DNA of 64,000 nucleotides from Oscillatoriales cyanobacterium (lineage in GTDB: Bacteria > Cyanobacteriota > Cyanobacteriia > CACIAM-69d), in assembly GCA_004292515.1 (NCBI GenBank), contig RDXB01000034.1, positions 85,834 to 149,833 on the forward strand, read 5' to 3'. Below the pieces are notes generated by a model. That model had not been told where the DNA came from, did no database searches, and was given only the letters and a program-made list of their open reading frames with translations. Position numbers and translations under genes: made by a program. Position 1 is the stretch's first letter, and the number at the start of each line of letters is the position of its first letter. This document shows, in pieces, positions 28,361-37,481 of the stretch.

Positions 28361-28479
28361 CAACAATTGCGTCTTATGACCAAGCAATGGCTTTCAGATG
28401 GGGGCGCAGTTCAGGGCTGCAATTCATCTCATTACAAATCATTCCATCAGAGGATGTCTGAAAAGTATCTTTTGACCCC

Positions 28480-28600
28480 GACCAAGCCCCAATAGTCTTG
28501 GGGGCAAGACGCTCAAGCCCCTTGTCTGCATCGATCGATGGGGTTTGCACAGTATCAATTTTGGCTTTTCCGACAGCCTCTTAGGGGTTGGCCCATAGGC
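28480..28600 (-). repeat. degenerate copy of the TAGGGG/GTCGTC element (minus)
   Basis: Read on the minus strand: CCCCTAAGAGGCTGTCGGA (left end), CAAAATTGATACTGTGC, then CAGACAAGGGGCTTGAGCG and TTGCCCCCAAGAC. The element plan is recognisable but the palindrome has decayed on one arm. Limits are approximate. Confidence 0.5.
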
Positions 28601-28693
28601 TTGATTGGCGCGTTTGCATCGCACCGAGGGAGATCATCGCCCTTGGTATGATGGTTAAGCGCTTGGCAGCACCTCTTTTACCGCCCTCCCACC

Positions 28694-29422
28694 ATGTCCG
28701 ACCCCAACCTCGATCGCATTGCTGACCAACTCGATAGCCCCAATTCGCGAGATCGGCTGTTGGGCCTCACGGCCTTGCGCGATGTGGCTCCCGTCGATGC
28801 CGTGCCGCTGATTAAAAAGGTGCTGAATGACGATCACATCCAAGTCCGTAGCATGGCTGTGTTTGCTTTGGGTCTCAAGCCCACCGATGAATGCTTCGGG
28901 CTGCTGATGGAGTTGCTGGCGGATCCGGACTACAGCGTGCGGGCCAACGCAGCCGGAGCTATGGGTTATTTGCAAGACTTGCGGGCACTCGACCCCCTGA
29001 TCCAACTGTTCTACGAAGACACCGATTGGCTGGTGCGGTTCAGCGCGGCTGTGTCCCTGGGCAACTTGGGCGACTCGCGGGCAAGATCCACGCTCATCGA
29101 TGCACTCGATAGCGCGGAGGTGATTGTCCAGCAGGCGGCGATCGCGGCCCTCGGCGAAGTGGGGGCGCTGGAGGCGGTTGAAAAAATGCTCACTTTTGTG
29201 CAGTCAGATGACTGGCTGGTGCGGCAGCGCTTGGCCGAGTCCCTGGGTAAGCTGCCCTGTGACAAGAGCCGATCGGCGCTCAAGTACCTCGAAAAGGACG
29301 GCCACCCACAAGTGGCGGATGCGGCTCGCTATGCCTTGCAGCAACTCGACAGCGCTGACAACGGTGTCGAAAGCGCTGAAAGGGTTGAGGAAAGCGATCG
29401 CCCTACGTCCGCAGAGCCGTAG
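28694..29422 (+). CDS. HEAT-repeat (PBS-lyase type) protein, NblB-like candidate
   Basis: A 242-residue all-helical protein built from about six HEAT/PBS-lyase repeats (for example VQVRSMAVFALGL, SVRANAAGAMGYL, LVRFSAAVSLGNLG, IVQQAAIAALGEVG, LVRQRLAESLGKL). Such proteins include the CpcE/CpcF lyases and NblB, which promotes phycobilisome degradation. Its proximity to cpcU (137 bp downstream, same strand) supports a phycobilisome-related role. The length fits NblB better than CpcE, but I cannot decide from sequence alone. A -10-like TATGAT lies about 50 bp upstream. The last 25 residues are acidic and disordered. Confidence 0.75.
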   Translation: MSDPNLDRIADQLDSPNSRDRLLGLTALRDVAPVDAVPLIKKVLNDDHIQVRSMAVFALGLKPTDECFGLLMELLADPDYSVRANAAGAMGYLQDLRALDPLIQLFYEDTDWLVRFSAAVSLGNLGDSRARSTLIDALDSAEVIVQQAAIAALGEVGALEAVEKMLTFVQSDDWLVRQRLAESLGKLPCDKSRSALKYLEKDGHPQVADAARYALQQLDSADNGVESAERVEESDRPTSAEP

Positions 29423-29558
29423 CGCCAAGATGGGGCGGTTAGGCGATCGCCCCTACCACCGTTCCTCTCGCCAATTCCTGACCCGGCATTCCGGATCGGC
29501 CGCCTTCGATCTACCCTAAATTCCACCATCAATTCTTTGTTTAAACTTCTCGATCGCT

Positions 29559-30089
29559 ATGCTCACCATCACAGAATTCTTAGAAAAATGCGCCGGTAAG
29601 TGGTTCTCCCAACGCACGGGCCACAACCTGATCGATCGCAAGTCCGTGCTGGGCAGGGGCGAGCTGTGGATGGATTTGTTGGCGGCCGATGCGCCCGAGG
29701 CGATCGCCCTTGCCCAACAGTATGGTGTGGATGCTGGGACGATCGCTGCTGGTCTCAAGCTGCGTTGGGAAGGCATCACCGCCTCACCCAACAAGGAACT
29801 GGGATCGTCAACGCTCGTAGCTATCCTGCCCGATGCCACCGGCAAGGGGCTGTTGTTGGCCACGCCGACCACTGCCACACAACTCAAGCCCGGAACCTAC
29901 AGCTTTGGCACTGATGGCACTCTGTGGCTCAATTTACCCTTGTCTGACGGGGCGATCGAGGAGCGGATTTGGTTTGCCAGCGACAATTTGCGCTTCCGCT
30001 CCAGCACAACCACGCGATCGAGCGGCATGACCTTTGCCTCGTTCTGCTCGGAAATTCGGATGGGCGTTACACCGCCCAAAGCTGCTTAG
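29559..30089 (+). CDS. cpcU: phycobiliprotein lyase, CpcU type
   Basis: A 176-residue CpcS/CpcU-fold lyase. Family features are LEKCAGKWFSQRTGHNL near the N-terminus, LRWEGITASPNKELGSSTLVAIL at about 75, WLNLPLSDGAIEERIWFASDNLRFRSST and the C-terminal SGMTFASFCSEIRMG. It is shorter than the CpcS at 15801 and lacks the HLAFRRAEIG signature, so I assign it to the CpcU branch. It likely pairs with CpcS to attach phycocyanobilin to phycocyanin/allophycocyanin Cys-82/84 sites (known for other species, inferred here). ATG at 29559. Confidence 0.85.
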   Translation: MLTITEFLEKCAGKWFSQRTGHNLIDRKSVLGRGELWMDLLAADAPEAIALAQQYGVDAGTIAAGLKLRWEGITASPNKELGSSTLVAILPDATGKGLLLATPTTATQLKPGTYSFGTDGTLWLNLPLSDGAIEERIWFASDNLRFRSSTTTRSSGMTFASFCSEIRMGVTPPKAA

Positions 30090-30177
30090 TGACCCCCACT
30101 CAGGGCTAAGGGGTGTTGCTCCGGTAGCCACGGCTGCCCCAACAACACCCCTCAACTAATAGCGCCTGAATGATTCA

Positions 30178-30229
30178 GGCTCAATCCACAGGCTCAGTCC
30201 ACAGGCTCAATCCACAGGCTCAATCCACA
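30178..30229. repeat. 13-bp tandem array, four units
   Basis: GGCTCAATCCACA four times (30178, 30191, 30204, 30217), one unit with a single G for A change. It lies between the convergent cpcU and rbcR genes and ends 4 bp before the rbcR stop. Confidence 0.88.
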
Positions 30230-30233
30230 GGCC

Positions 30234-31223
30234 TCAGTCAAGGGAAACAACCGTTTCAACCCCGATCGCACCAGCCGCCGACACCACAGGCGGGTAGAGT
30301 TCGGGGGATGAAAAGTGGGGCAAGATATCGCGGCTGAAGGCTTCGGCAGCCTTCGATCGATAGCGGTTGGGATTCAAAATCACCTTGAGGATTCGCTCAA
30401 CCCGGAAGTTTTCGATCTGGCTGCGGTGTAGATGGCCCAGTTGTAGTTCTTTTTCGATCGAGGCCACCGACACAAACGCCGCGCCCAACCCCGCCTGCAC
30501 CGCGTTTTTGATTGCTTCGATCGAACTCAACTCCATATCCACCTTCATCCGGCGCGTGTCGATGCCCGACTGAGACAGCACCGTGTCAATCACCTTGCGG
30601 ATGGTGGATTGGGAATCTAGGGCAATAAAGGACAAGCCATACAGATCTTCCCGTTCGATCGGATCGGTTTGGGCCAACGGGTGTTGCGGCGGCAAAATCA
30701 GCGCCAACTCATCCCGGGCATAGGGCAACACTTGCAGAGACTCCTGCAACTCGGGTGGCACCTCACCACCAATAATTGCTAGGTCAATCTGACCATTCGA
30801 CACGCTCCAAGAGGTACGCCGCGTGGAATGCACGTGGAGTTGCACACCGACCTCGGGATATTTGTCGTGAAACATCCCAATCATCCGGGGCAGCAAATAG
30901 GTTCCCGTGGTTTGGCTAGCGCCGACGATCAACGTGCCGCCTTGCAGATTTTGTAAGTCTTTAATGGCACGGCAGGTTTCTTGGCAGAGGGTCAGAATTT
31001 TTTCGCCATAGCTGAGGAGCATGTGACCGGCTTCGGTCAACTGGGCCCGGCGACCGCCTCGATCAAAAAGCGGCACATCCAGTTGGCGTTCTAGGTTTTG
31101 CACCTGCAAGCTCACGGCTGGCTGCGAGACATAGAGACTGTCAGCGGCCCGCTTAAAGCTTCCCTCGGCGGCGATCGCCTTGAGGATGCGGAGTTGGTCG
31201 AGCGTGAATGGCAGATCGGACAT
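30234..31223 (-). CDS. rbcR: LysR-type regulator RbcR (Ycf30)
   Basis: A 329-residue LysR regulator. The N-terminal helix-turn-helix [20 protein letters not shown]...[20 protein letters not shown] and the effector domain [22 protein letters not shown] match the cyanobacterial RbcR/Ycf30 group closely. That group controls Rubisco and carbon-assimilation genes. The long C-terminal segment after about residue 300 is variable. I use the ATG at 31223 rather than a GTG two codons earlier. Its own upstream region (31224-31730) is shared with the Z-ISO gene. Confidence 0.92.
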   Translation of the reverse strand: MSDLPFTLDQLRILKAIAAEGSFKRAADSLYVSQPAVSLQVQNLERQLDVPLFDRGGRRAQLTEAGHMLLSYGEKILTLCQETCRAIKDLQNLQGGTLIVGASQTTGTYLLPRMIGMFHDKYPEVGVQLHVHSTRRTSWSVSNGQIDLAIIGGEVPPELQESLQVLPYARDELALILPPQHPLAQTDPIEREDLYGLSFIALDSQSTIRKVIDTVLSQSGIDTRRMKVDMELSSIEAIKNAVQAGLGAAFVSVASIEKELQLGHLHRSQIENFRVERILKVILNPNRYRSKAAEAFSRDILPHFSSPELYPPVVSAAGAIGVETVVSLD

Positions 31224-31730
31224 AGACACTACTACACAGCCTGTGGGAACCCATCGAGTGGGACTGGAGCGATCGCGCCGGGATTTTGGGGATCTTCGAG
31301 TCAGCGATCAAACAACAAAACGACGCAACCGCAATCAACGGGGCCACTCCACATCAGCGATCGAAAGGCGATAACCGAAGAGCAGATCACAGGGCGATCA
31401 CAATAGCGATCGAATAATGACAAAAGCCCCCCATCTAGGATCGCATCTCAGCGAAGCAGCACGATCGCGCGTTCTTCATTATTCTGAAGCAGACCCCCTC
31501 CATTTGATTAAAAACATTTATGAGAAAATCTTGAGACCCCATTCTTTCGCAATTAATTAAGTTGTCGCCGTCATCTCTGCAATGATTTGAAATCATTCCT
31601 GAATCTCTGGACATGATTCACCGGGTTGGGTCTAATCTGAGCCTAATTGGGGCTTGCTATGGACAGGTTTGAACGGGCTTGAACGGGTTTGAACGGGTTT
31701 GGTGTTTAGCGTGATGTTTTGTGGGTGGCT
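31224..31730. promoter_or_regulatory. divergent rbcR / Z-ISO intergenic region
   Basis: About 500 bp without a gene, probably holding both promoters. The middle (31495-31570) is AT-rich, with AATTAATTAAG typical of LysR-regulated spacers. A 10-bp tandem repeat GGTTTGAACG (units at 31666, 31676, 31686 and a partial fourth) lies close to the Z-ISO start. Confidence 0.5.
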
Positions 31731-32516
31731 ATGACCTCGATTTGGACGACAACTTGTGCCGACACGCTCCTGGCGGCTCCGGCGGCTCTTTTGCCGAGCT
31801 GGCTCACACCCAACTGGTTTCCCAGCAGTCATTGGGTCATGGTGGGATTATTGTTGGGATTTGCGATCATCCACAGCGGATTAGCCGCTCTGCGAATTCG
31901 TGGAGAAGCCGCGATCGGAGCGCGGGCCTACCGGGTGCTATTTGCCCTAGCAAGCTTACCGGCAGCCGGTATCTTGCTCATTTACTTCTTCAATCACCGC
32001 TATGACGGAGTTCAATTGTGGATGATTCAAGACCAAACTTGGGTACAACCCACAGTTTGGGTATTGTCAGCCATTTCCTTTTTGTTTTTGTACCCCGCAA
32101 CGTTTAATCTGTTAGAAGTTGCTGCGATCGCCAAGCCCCAAGTCCATCTCTACGAAACAGGCATTGTGCGCGTGACGCGCCACCCTCAGGCGATCGGGCA
32201 AATTATTTGGTGTGTGGGTCATGCGCTCTGGCTAGGAACCAGTTTCATGATCGTGACTTGTGTAGGCTTAATTGCTCATCATCTGTTTGCAATCTGGCAT
32301 GGCGATCGACGCTTACATCAGCGCTATGGTGATGCGTTTTTGAAAGCAAAGGCTCGAACGTCCATCATGCCGTTTCGAGCTGTTTTGGATGGACGACAAA
32401 CCCTTCAGTTTTCGGAGTTTCTGCGCCCTGCCTATGTGGGAGTAACAGCCTTCGTTATAGGATTCTGGTGGGCACACCCAGCACTCATTCGTTTGACTGC
32501 TAGCATAAGCTGGTAG
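31731..32516 (+). CDS. 15-cis-zeta-carotene isomerase-like (Z-ISO / NnrU family) membrane protein
   Basis: A 261-residue polytopic membrane protein. It has the segments GFAIIHSGLAALR, FFNHRYDGVQLW, FLFLYPATFNLLEVAAI, VTRHPQAIGQIIWC and GLIAHHLFAIWHGDRR, which match plant Z-ISO and its NnrU relatives almost block by block. Z-ISO is a haem-dependent isomerase acting on 9,15,9'-tricis-zeta-carotene in carotenoid synthesis; the His residues in HRYDG, RHPQ and AHHLF are candidate ligands. About seven hydrophobic segments are visible. Function in cyanobacteria is inferred. ATG at 31731; a TTG four codons upstream is possible. Confidence 0.82.
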   Translation: MTSIWTTTCADTLLAAPAALLPSWLTPNWFPSSHWVMVGLLLGFAIIHSGLAALRIRGEAAIGARAYRVLFALASLPAAGILLIYFFNHRYDGVQLWMIQDQTWVQPTVWVLSAISFLFLYPATFNLLEVAAIAKPQVHLYETGIVRVTRHPQAIGQIIWCVGHALWLGTSFMIVTCVGLIAHHLFAIWHGDRRLHQRYGDAFLKAKARTSIMPFRAVLDGRQTLQFSEFLRPAYVGVTAFVIGFWWAHPALIRLTASISW

Positions 32517-32554
32517 CCAGTAATTGAGGCAACCTAATCAATCGGTTTCAAGCC

Positions 32555-32702
32555 TTAAAGCCTGTCAGCAATTAGTCTGAAATCCTGATTTCACCGTGCC
32601 GAGATCGCGGGCAATAAAGGGCTTAAGCCCCTTGTTACGACAATCGAGGCACGGAAAATCAATGATTTCAGACTCATTCCGGGAAACGACGATACCCCCT
32701 AG
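32555..32702 (-). repeat. copy of the TAGGGG/GTCGTC element (minus)
   Basis: On the minus strand: left end CTAGGGGGTATCGTCG (32702 to 32687), TTTCCCGGAATGAG, GATTTTCCGTGCC, TTGTCGTAACAAGGGGCTTAAGCC at the centre, GCGATCTCGGCACGGTG, and right end GCTGACAGGCTTTAA. About 148 bp, one of the better preserved copies. The right end lies 39 bp after the Z-ISO stop. Confidence 0.75.
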
Positions 32703-32764
32703 AATCTAGGTTTCTATGGGTTCTTGATCGATTTTGACCTTCTCAAGGATCAGCCGAGACTGAC

Positions 32765-32828
32765 GACCTGTTAATCACGCCACCTGTTAATCACGCCATC
32801 TATTGATCACATGACCTGTTAATCACAT
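32765..32828. repeat. 16-bp tandem array, four units
   Basis: Units of CACCTGTTAATCACGC type at 32765, 32781, 32797 and 32813; the third is most diverged (CATCTATTGATCACAT). It lies upstream of trxC. The following 200 bp to 33033 are T-rich (TTTTTTCAAAC repeated) and may contain the trxC promoter. Confidence 0.8.
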
Positions 32829-33033
32829 GATGGGTCATAGGCTGATGGCTAAACTATCTCGATGTGATGACTTGTGGCAGAAGCATCGGAATTTCTTCGA
32901 CTGGTCATTTTTTCAAACCTGACTTTCTCATTTTTTCAAACTCACATCTTTCAGAAAGTTTTCTGGAATCATTCGGGTAGCTTTCAAATTTTTCCAAACC
33001 ATTTCCCCATTAATTCCAAATCAATTCCAGACA

Positions 33034-33387
33034 ATGATGTTACATACCGTCAGTGATTTGAACTTTACCCATGAAGTGCTGAATACACCAGGCTTGGTTT
33101 TAGTTAATTTCTGGGCTCCTTGGTGCGGATTGTGTTACTTAATCGATCCCCTACTCAATAAGCTACGATCGGACTGGGGAGATGCCGTCAAAGTGGTGAG
33201 CGTGAATGCCGATAGCAACCTCAAATTAGCCACGCACTACCGACTGACCATGCTGCCAACGGTGATTTTGTTTCAGAATGGTCAGCCCATTTTTCGGCTC
33301 GATCGCTTTGAAGGCAAAGAAGAGTTTTTGCGCCATTTGAATCGCGAGGTTGATCGCGTTGCCCTGTCGCGATCGATGGCTCCCTAG
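33034..33387 (+). CDS. TrxC-type thioredoxin with atypical WCGLC active site
   Basis: A 117-residue thioredoxin-fold protein. The active site is WCGLC (about residues 30-34), where proline is replaced by leucine. The cis-proline loop is MLPTVILFQNG at about 73. The WCGLC site marks the cyanobacterial TrxC group, whose redox properties differ from classical thioredoxins. The C-terminal 15 residues (VDRVALSRSMAP) extend past the fold. Start at the first of two tandem ATGs (33034). It ends 59 bp before pyrD, possibly co-transcribed. Confidence 0.85.
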   Translation: MMLHTVSDLNFTHEVLNTPGLVLVNFWAPWCGLCYLIDPLLNKLRSDWGDAVKVVSVNADSNLKLATHYRLTMLPTVILFQNGQPIFRLDRFEGKEEFLRHLNREVDRVALSRSMAP

Positions 33388-33446
33388 ACTTGCGCGATCG
33401 AGGAGCCGTCTGCTTTGCTGTTGGCTGGTAAACGAACAAGCTGCCC

Positions 33447-34595
33447 ATGGATGCATATCGGCTGATTCGACCGCTCCTGTTTTCGTCGATCGCTCCCGAG
33501 CCGGAGCGGGCCCACCAGCAAGCGATGGGCCTGTTGCAAGCTGTGGGTCGGCTGCGGCGCACGGCCCCCGGGCGATCGATTCTGAGCAACCTGCGCCAGT
33601 GGTTTGCCGCCGATGATCCCCGCTTCAGCCAAACCCTGTGGGGGCTGACGTTCGCCAATCCGATCGGGTTGGCGGCCGGGTTTGATAAGGATGGCGTTGC
33701 GGCCAGGGCTTGGGAGGTCTTGGGTTTTGGGTTTGCCGAGCTAGGAACTGTCACCCTGCACCCACAACCGGGCAATCCTCAGCCACGCCTGTTTCGGTTG
33801 ATTCCCGACGAGGCGGTGCTGAATCGGATGGGCTTTAACAATCGTGGAGCCAAAGCCCTGGCCGATCGCCTCCAAGCGGCCCGCCAGTCCGAGACCGAGC
33901 AATTGGGCGTACCGATCGGGGCCAACTTGGGTAAATCCAAAATCACAGAACTGGACGATGCGGCCGAAGATTATTTGGGCAGCTTCCGGTTACTCAAGCC
34001 TTGGGCTGACTACTTTGTGGTGAACGTGTCGTCGCCCAACACGCCGGGATTGCGATCGCTCCAGGATGCCGATCGCCTCAGCGAAATTCTCGATCGGCTG
34101 CAACAGGAGAACCAAGGCGCAAAGCCCCTGTTGGTGAAAATCGCACCCGACCTGGAATGGAAGGCGATCGACGACGCGATCGAGCTAGCCCAGCGCTACC
34201 AACTGGCTGGACTGATCGCCACCAACACCACCATCCGCCGCGACGGGCTGCAAACCCAAACGCTCGCCCAAACCGGCAACCCCGTGGCCAACGAGGCCGG
34301 CGGCATCAGCGGCAAACCGGTGCGCGCGCGATCAACCGAAATCATTCGCCACATCTACCGCCAAACCCAAGGAAAGCTGCCGATCGTTGGTGTGGGGGGC
34401 ATTTTCAGCGCCGACGATGCTTGGGAAAAAATCGCGGCGGGGGCCAGCTTGGTGCAGGTATACACCGGTTTTGTCTATGAAGGCCCTTGGTTACCCCAAC
34501 GCATCGCCCGTGGTTTGGGCGATCGCCTCACGGCCCGGGGCTTCAGCTCGATTGCGGAAGCCGTCGGTTGCGATCACGCCTCCTCCAGCCCTTAA
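33447..34595 (+). CDS. pyrD: quinone-dependent dihydroorotate dehydrogenase PyrD
   Basis: A 382-residue class 2 dihydroorotate dehydrogenase, the membrane-associated pyrimidine-synthesis enzyme that reduces quinone. The N-terminal membrane-contact helix MDAYRLIRPLLFSS is present. GFDKDGVAARAWEVLGFGFAELGTVTL, then NRMGFNNRGA, VNVSSPNTPGLRSLQ (catalytic Ser) and VGVGGIFSADDAWEKIAAGA are class signatures. Full length. The amine-oxidase pseudogene follows after 14 bp. Confidence 0.96.
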   Translation: MDAYRLIRPLLFSSIAPEPERAHQQAMGLLQAVGRLRRTAPGRSILSNLRQWFAADDPRFSQTLWGLTFANPIGLAAGFDKDGVAARAWEVLGFGFAELGTVTLHPQPGNPQPRLFRLIPDEAVLNRMGFNNRGAKALADRLQAARQSETEQLGVPIGANLGKSKITELDDAAEDYLGSFRLLKPWADYFVVNVSSPNTPGLRSLQDADRLSEILDRLQQENQGAKPLLVKIAPDLEWKAIDDAIELAQRYQLAGLIATNTTIRRDGLQTQTLAQTGNPVANEAGGISGKPVRARSTEIIRHIYRQTQGKLPIVGVGGIFSADDAWEKIAAGASLVQVYTGFVYEGPWLPQRIARGLGDRLTARGFSSIAEAVGCDHASSSP

Positions 34596-34609
34596 ATCCT
34601 GATCAAGCC

Positions 34610-36061
34610 TTGAAACGCCATCAATTTCTACGATTCATGCTGAGTGGTCTGGGTGGCGCGGGCCTGTGGGGTTGTGGTCAGCACGCTTGGCTGGCGCTTG
34701 ATGCATCCCGTTCCCAACCCATGTCTGCGAGCCGTTCTCCCAACCAACCCACCCCAACCCAAACCCGTGCATCCCAAAGGGTGGTGGTGATTGGGGCCGG
34801 GATTGCCGGGTTGGCCGCCGCCCGCCAACTGCGCCTCCAGGGATGGGAGGTGGTGGTGCTGGAAGGGCGCGATCGCGTGGGTGGACGGCTCTGGTCCCTG
34901 CGGCCACCCGACCTGAAAGGCATGGCCCTGGACTTGGGAGCCAGTTGGATTCACGGGGTGCAGGACAACCCGATCGCCGCCTTGGCCCAGCAATGGCAAA
35001 TCCCCACCGTCACCACCGACTTGGACAACTCGCGGCTCTATGACTGGGATGGCCGATCGGTCAGCGATCCGCAAGTCGATCGCCTAGAAGGGGTCATGGA
35101 GCGGTTATTGGCGCAACAAAACCAGTTACGCAAAGGCCGCAAAGCCGATCGCCCCCTGCTCGATGACCTCCAAAGCCTTGTTGAACAGGCCAAACTAGAT
35201 AGCTCAGATCAGCGGATTGTCTAGAACTTGCTCAAGGGGGCGATCGAGCATGAGTATGGCGGGGCAATGGCGGATTTATCTGGCAACACCTGGGACATGG
35301 GTGGCGGTTTTGAGGGCAACGATGTGCTGTTTCCCAGCGGCTACGACTCGATCGCCCGCCGGTTGTCCACAGGGCTGGAACTGCACCTGAATCAAGTGGT
35401 GCAGCGGATTGAGTATGGCGATCGCGGCGTGCAGGTCATCACCGATCGCCAGGAATGGGCCGGCATCGCGGCGATCGTCACCCTCCCGATCGGCGTACTT
35501 CAATCGGGCCGCGTCACCTTTTCGCCCCCGCTGCCCCAACCCCACCAAACCGCCATCAGCCGCCTTGGAATGGGCATCCTCAACAAAACCTATCTGGAAT
35601 TTCCCCGCGCCTTCTGGCCCTCCGATCCCGACTGGATCGGCTATGCCGCCCAGCAGCCTGGTCAATGGAGCGAGTGGGTGAATATGCAGCGTGCTATCCA
35701 ACGGCCGATTTTGTTGGGGTTCAACGCCGGGCGATCGGGTTTGGCGCTAGAAGCAGCTAGCGATGACCAAACGGTGGCCGAGGCGCTGGCGGTGCTCCGG
35801 CGGATGTTTGGCAAGACAGTGCCAGACCCCACGGCCGCTTGGGTGACCCGCTGGGGGCGCGATCCCTTTGCGGGCGGCTCCTATTCCTTTCTGCGGGTGG
35901 GGGCAACTCCAGCCGATCGCAGCCAACTAGCTAAACCGGTGGGCGATCGGCTCTTTTTTGCGGGCGAAGCCACCTCTCGCCGGTATGCAGCCACCGTCCA
36001 TGGGGCCTATCAATCGGGCCAGCACGCGGCCGATCGGGTAATCGCAACCCATGACCTATAA
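34610..36061 (+). pseudogene. flavin-containing amine oxidase, interrupted by an in-frame TAG
   Basis: One reading frame codes for an FAD-dependent amine oxidase (monoamine/polyamine oxidase fold) but has a TAG at 35222-35224. Before it: a short hydrophobic leader ending LWGCG, the dinucleotide motif VVVIGAGIAGLAAARQL, GRDRVGGRLWS and DLGASWIHG. After it, in the same frame: NLLKGAIEHEYGGAMADLS, GGGFEGNDVLFPSGYDSIARRLS, then GRDPFAGGSYSFLRVG and the FAD-binding LFFAGEATSRRYAATVHGAYQSG. The sequence is otherwise intact, so the stop is recent, a sequencing error, or read through. Start taken at TTG 34610; ATG 34637 is an alternative. The two halves separately lack either the FAD N-terminus or the C-terminal cap. 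Confidence 0.8.
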
Positions 36062-36116
36062 CCATCTGGCTGTCCAATGGGTCATTCAATAGACTTCTTG
36101 CGCGAATTAGCTAACA

Positions 36117-36243
36117 GCCCTCATCCCCCAACCCCTGCTCCTAAAGAGAGCGAAGGGGAGCCAGAAATAGGGAGTGACGGCGATTTCATTGTTAGTGGTC
36201 AAGTCCCTCTCCCAAGTCGGGCGAGGGATTTAGGGTGAGGGTT
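36117..36243 (+). repeat. family-2 self-complementary repeat
   Basis: Reads GCCCTCATCCCCCAACCCC, then GAAGGGGAGCCAG, CAAGTCCCTCTCCCAAG, GCGAGGGATTTAGGGTGAGG. The two ends are inverted (CCCTCATCCC versus GGGTGAGGG), so the RNA would fold into a long imperfect hairpin. Repeats of this type are common in cyanobacterial spacers. A second copy lies at 11464-11549 (minus). Confidence 0.7.
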
Positions 36244-36789
36244 TTGATTGATGCAAGAGGTCTAATGGGTTGCCCAATGGGTTGTCCAATGAGCAGCAGT
36301 TGGCGCGATCGCCCCATTGCGATAGACTAGGACGGCGATACAACCCAGTGTCAGCCGCCTTGGCGAGCCAGCACTGCCGGGCAACCGGAAACGCTTGGGA
36401 ACAATCAGGCTTAACGTCCAGCGCATGCACCCACGTCAGCGCTGTGGCGATCCCCAGTTGAACCCACCCCCAACAGACTTTCGTTAGCATTTCGGAACTC
36501 TGGAGGACACCTTCGCCCCGCGTGCAAGGGCAAGGCCAATTGGAGCGTTGTGAGTCGGTACCAGTGAACCGGCTTTTTTTATGGCCCGATCGCGGGCACG
36601 CTCTGAAATTATGGCCGGCGCTAGGTGCGATCGCTCCCCTCTCATCCAAGCCACGAGCTGCCGCACAGCAAGCCGTTAACCATTGGGTGGTCAACCGCCC
36701 GGTTGTGGCGCGTTTTGTGGAATGCACCGTTGCCCACCGAGACCGATCGCTGCGTCGGTGCTTGCTCGATCGTTTTACAGTCTGGTTTC
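36244..36789. other. spacer before rimP with orphan terminator
   Basis: About 545 bp with no firm gene. A possible -10 (TAGACT) lies near 36327 and an intrinsic terminator on the plus strand at 36553, so a small RNA of about 230 nt may be encoded here. On the minus strand an 85-codon frame (36488-36230) begins with a signal-peptide-like MLTKVCWGWVQLGIATALTW, but lacks a ribosome site and overlaps the repeat; I leave it uncalled. Confidence 0.4.
36553..36580 (+). terminator. intrinsic terminator upstream of rimP
   Basis: The 7-bp stem AGTCGGT/ACCGGCT (36553-36559 with 36568-36574) with an 8-base loop runs directly into seven T residues. It is 210 bp upstream of rimP and 490 bp downstream of the amine-oxidase stop, so it may end a small RNA or act as a leader attenuator. 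Confidence 0.7.
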
Positions 36790-37257
36790 ATGGCCCATCC
36801 CGCAATTCCTCGCATTCTGGAACTCGCCACCCCGATCGCAACCGATTTGGGGTTAGCGCTGGTGGGGGCAACGTTCCACACCAACGAAAGTCCCCCCGTC
36901 CTGCGGCTTGAGCTGCGCAATCCCAGTGGTGATACCAGCCTGGATGATTGCGAGCGAGTGAGCCGCGCCCTCGAACCCGTTCTCGACGAAGCAGACGTGC
37001 TGCCCGGAGCCTACGTGCTGGAAGTTTCCAGCCCTGGCTTGTCGGAATTTTTGGAAACCGATCGGGAATTTACCTCCTTCAAGGGGTTTGAAGTCAGCGT
37101 CACCACCCGAGAGCCACACAAGGGCAAGACCCTCTGGACTGGTAGCCTGATCGGTCGCGACGACACCACCGTGCGCATCAATCAAAAAGGTCGGGCGATC
37201 GCCATTCCCCGCGACCTTGTAGCCCAAGTTCGCCTAGCCGACAGCCTGCAAGAATAG
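36790..37257 (+). CDS. rimP: ribosome maturation factor RimP
   Basis: A 155-residue RimP, needed for 30S subunit assembly. The N-terminal domain shows ILELATPIATDLGLALVGATF and the conserved DDCERVSRALEPVLDE. It is followed by YVLEVSSPGLSEFLETDREFTSFKG, the family signature, and a C-terminal SH3-like domain. The ATG at 36790 (MAHPAIPRILELA) fits family length; the frame is open upstream but that part is unlike RimP. First gene of rimP-nusA-ylxR-infB. Confidence 0.95.
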   Translation: MAHPAIPRILELATPIATDLGLALVGATFHTNESPPVLRLELRNPSGDTSLDDCERVSRALEPVLDEADVLPGAYVLEVSSPGLSEFLETDREFTSFKGFEVSVTTREPHKGKTLWTGSLIGRDDTTVRINQKGRAIAIPRDLVAQVRLADSLQE

Positions 37258-37481
37258 CGGCCACACTGCGGCGATCGACGATCACATAGTCCTCATTGCC
37301 CAGCCCCAGAACCGTAATCGCCAGGGGATCTGCTCCACTCGCTCGGTTGAGTTGCCTAGTCGATCGCCCACCCGATCATCCAGCCACCCCAGCCCTCGCA
37401 TCCAGACCCTAGGGACGACCGATCGCCCCGAATCGTCACCCCCCACCCCCTTTACCCTTCACCACTCAGGAGCGCCCTCTC

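Noticed and set aside
36230..36488. 85-codon minus-strand frame with a signal-like N-terminus
   Set aside because: No ribosome site; its 3' part overlaps the spacer next to the family-2 repeat, and the plus-strand terminator suggests the opposite strand is transcribed.
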